A stretch of 61,958 nucleotides of DNA from positions 1 to 61,958 of the forward strand of contig JAFCFT010000004.1 in assembly GCA_017608505.1 (NCBI GenBank), in the 5' to 3' direction. Made by a program: the position numbers and the translations under genes. Positions within the stretch are counted from its first letter, which is position 1. Every line of letters begins with the position of its first letter. Shown piece after piece: positions 59,690-61,958 of this stretch. Source of the stretch: Candidatus Parvarchaeota archaeon (lineage in GTDB: Archaea; Nanobdellota; Nanobdellia; WJKC01). The notes under the pieces are model-generated. The model saw nothing but the letters and a program-made list of their open reading frames with translations. It had not been told where the DNA came from and did no database searches.

Positions 59690-61228
59690 ATGAATAAAAA
59701 ATTGCGTAAAGCATTCATTGAAAGTTTATATGAAACTTTAGATAAAGTTATATCCCCTACGCCATACCTCTTGTTAATTGAAGGAGATAACTTTGATATA
59801 AAATTTCTAAATGGGAAAAGTATTTTGCCAAAAGAGAAATCTACTGAAATTACAATTTTGGACTTGATTACTGCTTCTCTATTCTTTGATGATTTCCATT
59901 TATTGTTTGAGGGAATGACTGGCGTTGGCAAAACATACACAGCAGAAGCGGTTTTTAATGCCATTTTCGGAAATGACTATTACACCATTAGACTAAGCGG
60001 AGGTATTATTGGGAACTCTGCAATTCACCCTTTTACTACAACAGAATTAATCAACGGCTTGCCTGTGACACGCGTAGATCAGGAAAAATGCTCAAAATAT
60101 GGCGGATTATTTATTGACGAGATTAATAGAGGAGATCCACAAGAAGTTTTCCAGGTAATCGATGGGGTCATTAATATTAATGGTGAAAAAGGGTATCTAA
60201 GAATTCCTATTCCAGGCACAAACAGATACAAGAAACTTACGATAGTGGCAGCAATGAATCCACCTGATGCCTACCATAATGCAGCCATAGAATTAGACAT
60301 TGCTGGTGAAAACAGATTTATTAAACTTAAATTTCCAAACGGCGTAATCGAAGCCCCATCATCTCAATTAAATAAACACTTGCCAGAAGATTTGCATGAA
60401 AATTTTTGGACTAAATTTAAAAATAAAACAAAACTAGAAGGCGTATGGAGAGACACATACCCTATTATTACAGATCCAGAACATCTAAAATATCTTGTTT
60501 TGGATGACACATGCAAAGAATTTATTGATGTTTCACTTGGTTACATAGCTGTAAACCCAAAAGAAACATATGAAAGAAACAATGAAATAATAAAAAATTG
60601 CGGACTTAATCTATCTTTTTCTGTGCCAGAAGGCAATGAACTTGAAAAGATTTTAGAGCTACAAAGCAACCTTAAATATGACTTAGTCAGAAGGGACCTC
60701 AAAAAAATATACAACCTATCAAAAATAATCAGTTTTATCAAATCCGTTAAAAACAATACTTATGATCCGCACATTTCATTAAACGATGTGGCAGCAAGCA
60801 TAGGGATAACTCTTAAAAGTAAAACTATGGAAAATGACGGCATCATGGCGCTAGTAAGAGAAGCAAAAAATACCTACGAAACATTAAGAAAAAATCTTAA
60901 CACTCCTGAACCATACGGCATTAGAAACGCAATCTTCAGCGCTGCAGTATATAGAGGTATTGATAACGGCTTCGACGAGTACATTGAGACTATAGATTAT
61001 AACATTAAAAATCTCAGCAAAAGTGCTAGCAACATATCTGATGCAGTCATCAAATCTCGTCTTATTGCAGACCTTTGCATTTTAAAAGCATTTAGCAACA
61101 ACTACAAAACAAAGCTAGAAAAAGCCCTCACGCGTAAAGATCCTTTCAAAAGTTTTGCCAACTTGTATAAAAAAGAAAAAAACAAAGCAAGCATATACAC
61201 TAGACTAGAATTCTTATTTGAAGGGTGA
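59690..61228 (+). CDS. MoxR-like AAA+ ATPase
   Basis: 512 residues. Walker A EGMTGVGKT (~74-82), Walker B GGLFIDEINRG (~138-148), sensor 1 IVAAMNPPD (~185-193) and an arginine-finger-like ENRFIKL are those of MoxR/RavA AAA+ proteins. A long helical C-terminal part (~270-512) is not of known type. TATA (TTTATAAATA, 59657-59666) gives a leaderless start. The stop is 5 nt before the TTG start of the repeat protein. MoxR proteins usually act as chaperones for a partner protein with a VWA or similar domain; here the partner seems to be the repeat protein. Confidence 0.85.
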   Translation: MNKKLRKAFIESLYETLDKVISPTPYLLLIEGDNFDIKFLNGKSILPKEKSTEITILDLITASLFFDDFHLLFEGMTGVGKTYTAEAVFNAIFGNDYYTIRLSGGIIGNSAIHPFTTTELINGLPVTRVDQEKCSKYGGLFIDEINRGDPQEVFQVIDGVININGEKGYLRIPIPGTNRYKKLTIVAAMNPPDAYHNAAIELDIAGENRFIKLKFPNGVIEAPSSQLNKHLPEDLHENFWTKFKNKTKLEGVWRDTYPIITDPEHLKYLVLDDTCKEFIDVSLGYIAVNPKETYERNNEIIKNCGLNLSFSVPEGNELEKILELQSNLKYDLVRRDLKKIYNLSKIISFIKSVKNNTYDPHISLNDVAASIGITLKSKTMENDGIMALVREAKNTYETLRKNLNTPEPYGIRNAIFSAAVYRGIDNGFDEYIETIDYNIKNLSKSASNISDAVIKSRLIADLCILKAFSNNYKTKLEKALTRKDPFKSFANLYKKEKNKASIYTRLEFLFEG

Positions 61229-61233
61229 TTTTT

Positions 61234-61958
61234 TTGAAGCCCGTGCCTAGAGAGTTAGTGGAGCATTTGATACCTAAGAACTCAGATACAGGATTAAAGC
61301 CTAGAAAAGTGGATGAAGAAGCAAACATGGGTGGCGGGCTTGTCTACGCTGCAAAAGAAGAAGTCTACTTGTATGTGGAAGACGGAGAAGACATTCAATT
61401 AGCCAAGAGGGATGATTCGGTATACGCTTTGTGCTCGCATAATGGGAAACTATACGACGGAGGAAGTTATGATAAAGTGTATGAGACACTAGAGAATAAA
61501 GTAGTAGCCAAGAGGAGTAGTTGGGTAGAGGCTTTGTGCTCGCATAATGGGAAACTATACGACGGAGGAGGTTATGATAAAGTGTATGAGACACTAGAGA
61601 ATAAAATAGTTGCTGAGAGGAGTGGTTCGGTATGCGCTTTATGCTCGCATAATGGGAAACTATACGACGGAGGAAGTAATGATAAAGTGTATGAGACACT
61701 AGAGAATAAAGCAGTGGCTGAGAGGAGTGGTTGGGTACGGGCTTTGTGCTCGCATAATGGGAAACTATACGACGGAGGAAGTTATGATAAAGTGTATGAG
61801 ACACTAGAGAATAAAATAGTTGCTGAGAGGAGTGGTTGGGTACGGGCTTTGTGCTCGCATAATGGGAAATTATACGACGGAGGATTTTATAATAAAGTGT
61901 ATGAGACACTAGAGAATAAAGCAGTGGCTGAGAGGGGTGATTCGGTATACGCTTTATG
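61234..61958 (+). CDS. Tandem 35-residue repeat protein (propeller-like), 3' end outside window
   Basis: Starts at TTG (61234), with GGTGA (61224-61228) as Shine-Dalgarno overlapping the ATPase stop. The N-terminal ~60 residues (PVPRELVEHLIPKNSD) are unique. From 61426 the 105-bp unit ALCSHNGKLYDGG...KVYETLENK follows, with copies at 61426, 61531, 61636, 61741, 61846 and the start of a sixth at 61951. The units are over 85% alike at DNA level, so recently expanded. A short beta-strand/Gly-Gly pattern suits a beta-propeller blade. No stop in the window. Confidence 0.75.
   Translation, partial: MKPVPRELVEHLIPKNSDTGLKPRKVDEEANMGGGLVYAAKEEVYLYVEDGEDIQLAKRDDSVYALCSHNGKLYDGGSYDKVYETLENKVVAKRSSWVEALCSHNGKLYDGGGYDKVYETLENKIVAERSGSVCALCSHNGKLYDGGSNDKVYETLENKAVAERSGWVRALCSHNGKLYDGGSYDKVYETLENKIVAERSGWVRALCSHNGKLYDGGFYNKVYETLENKAVAERGDSVYAL

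Noticed and set aside
61301..61909. Long minus-strand ORF rich in repeats at the right end
   Set aside because: It is the shadow of the plus-strand 35-residue repeat gene; the plus frame has a Shine-Dalgarno, is coupled to the ATPase and has a protein-like unit.
61426..61958. Possible CRISPR-like array of 105-bp units
   Set aside because: Units are contiguous with no unique spacers and stay in frame as protein repeats.

Overview
The window looks like a chromosomal segment of an AT-rich archaeon, most likely a DPANN/Nanoarchaeota-type lineage (Woesearchaeales- or Pacearchaeales-like). The evidence is archaeal-only genes (class I lysyl-tRNA synthetase, GatDE, TFE alpha, Pelota, eL34, SecY/Sec61-beta, CDP-archaeol synthase, ADP-forming acetyl-CoA synthetase, ATP-dependent DNA ligase), archaeal RNase P RNA, intron-bearing rRNA and tRNA genes, and TATA boxes placed about 27 nt before start codons (leaderless transcripts). 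Lineage below archaeal level is inference.

Layout. 1-6.4 kb: two helical-repeat proteins flanking uL15-SecY, then an EMC3/YidC-like insertase and eL34. 6.3-8.3 kb (minus): sugar nucleotidyltransferase and phosphohexomutase. 8.4-11 kb: regulator, Pelota, XTPase-like protein. 11-20.5 kb (mostly minus): GatCAB, metallo-beta-lactamase fold enzyme, METTL5-like methyltransferase, GatE, acetyltransferase, beta-helix protein, GatD, MinD and a translationally coupled 55-aa ORF. 20.6-31.2 kb: a repeat-containing intergenic region, FtsZ, nitroreductase, DNA ligase, TrmB-like regulator, LysRS, M50 protease, TFE, tRNA-Gln, UbiA-family enzyme.

31.2-42.4 kb: 16S and 23S rRNA genes, both on plus but with separate promoters and about 2.7 kb between them. 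All genes of the spacer (two decayed receiver genes, a HAD-like protein, tRNA-Ala, TsaC) lie on minus. The 16S gene holds four large introns: a broken LAGLIDADG gene, an intact LAGLIDADG gene, and two related genes that combine an XRE-type helix-turn-helix with a PD-(D/E)XK-like nuclease domain. A 36-nt insertion also sits in the 790 loop. The 23S gene has one LAGLIDADG intron. By eye, both rRNAs depart from near-universal bases in the decoding centre, helix 69, the peptidyl transferase centre and the sarcin-ricin loop, in some cases with matching compensatory changes. I consider the intron-encoded HTH-nucleases and these rRNA deviations the most unusual content.

42.4-52 kb: phosphoesterase, two lipid-synthesis enzymes, RNase P RNA, Sec61-beta, an E1-like plus ubiquitin-like pair, ADP-forming acyl-CoA synthetase subunits, an ABC exporter with a PadR regulator, and two intron-containing tRNA-Arg genes. 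52-59 kb: sugar kinase, HIT protein, and a glycogen/starch-type group (GT3 synthase, DUF5752-like protein, GH57, GT4). 59.7 kb to the end: a MoxR-like AAA ATPase overlapping a protein of nearly identical 35-residue repeats that runs out of the window.

Several small direct duplications (16-68 bp, copies 77-86 bp apart) occur beside tRNA and ribosomal protein genes. No CRISPR array, IS transposase or 5S rRNA was seen.
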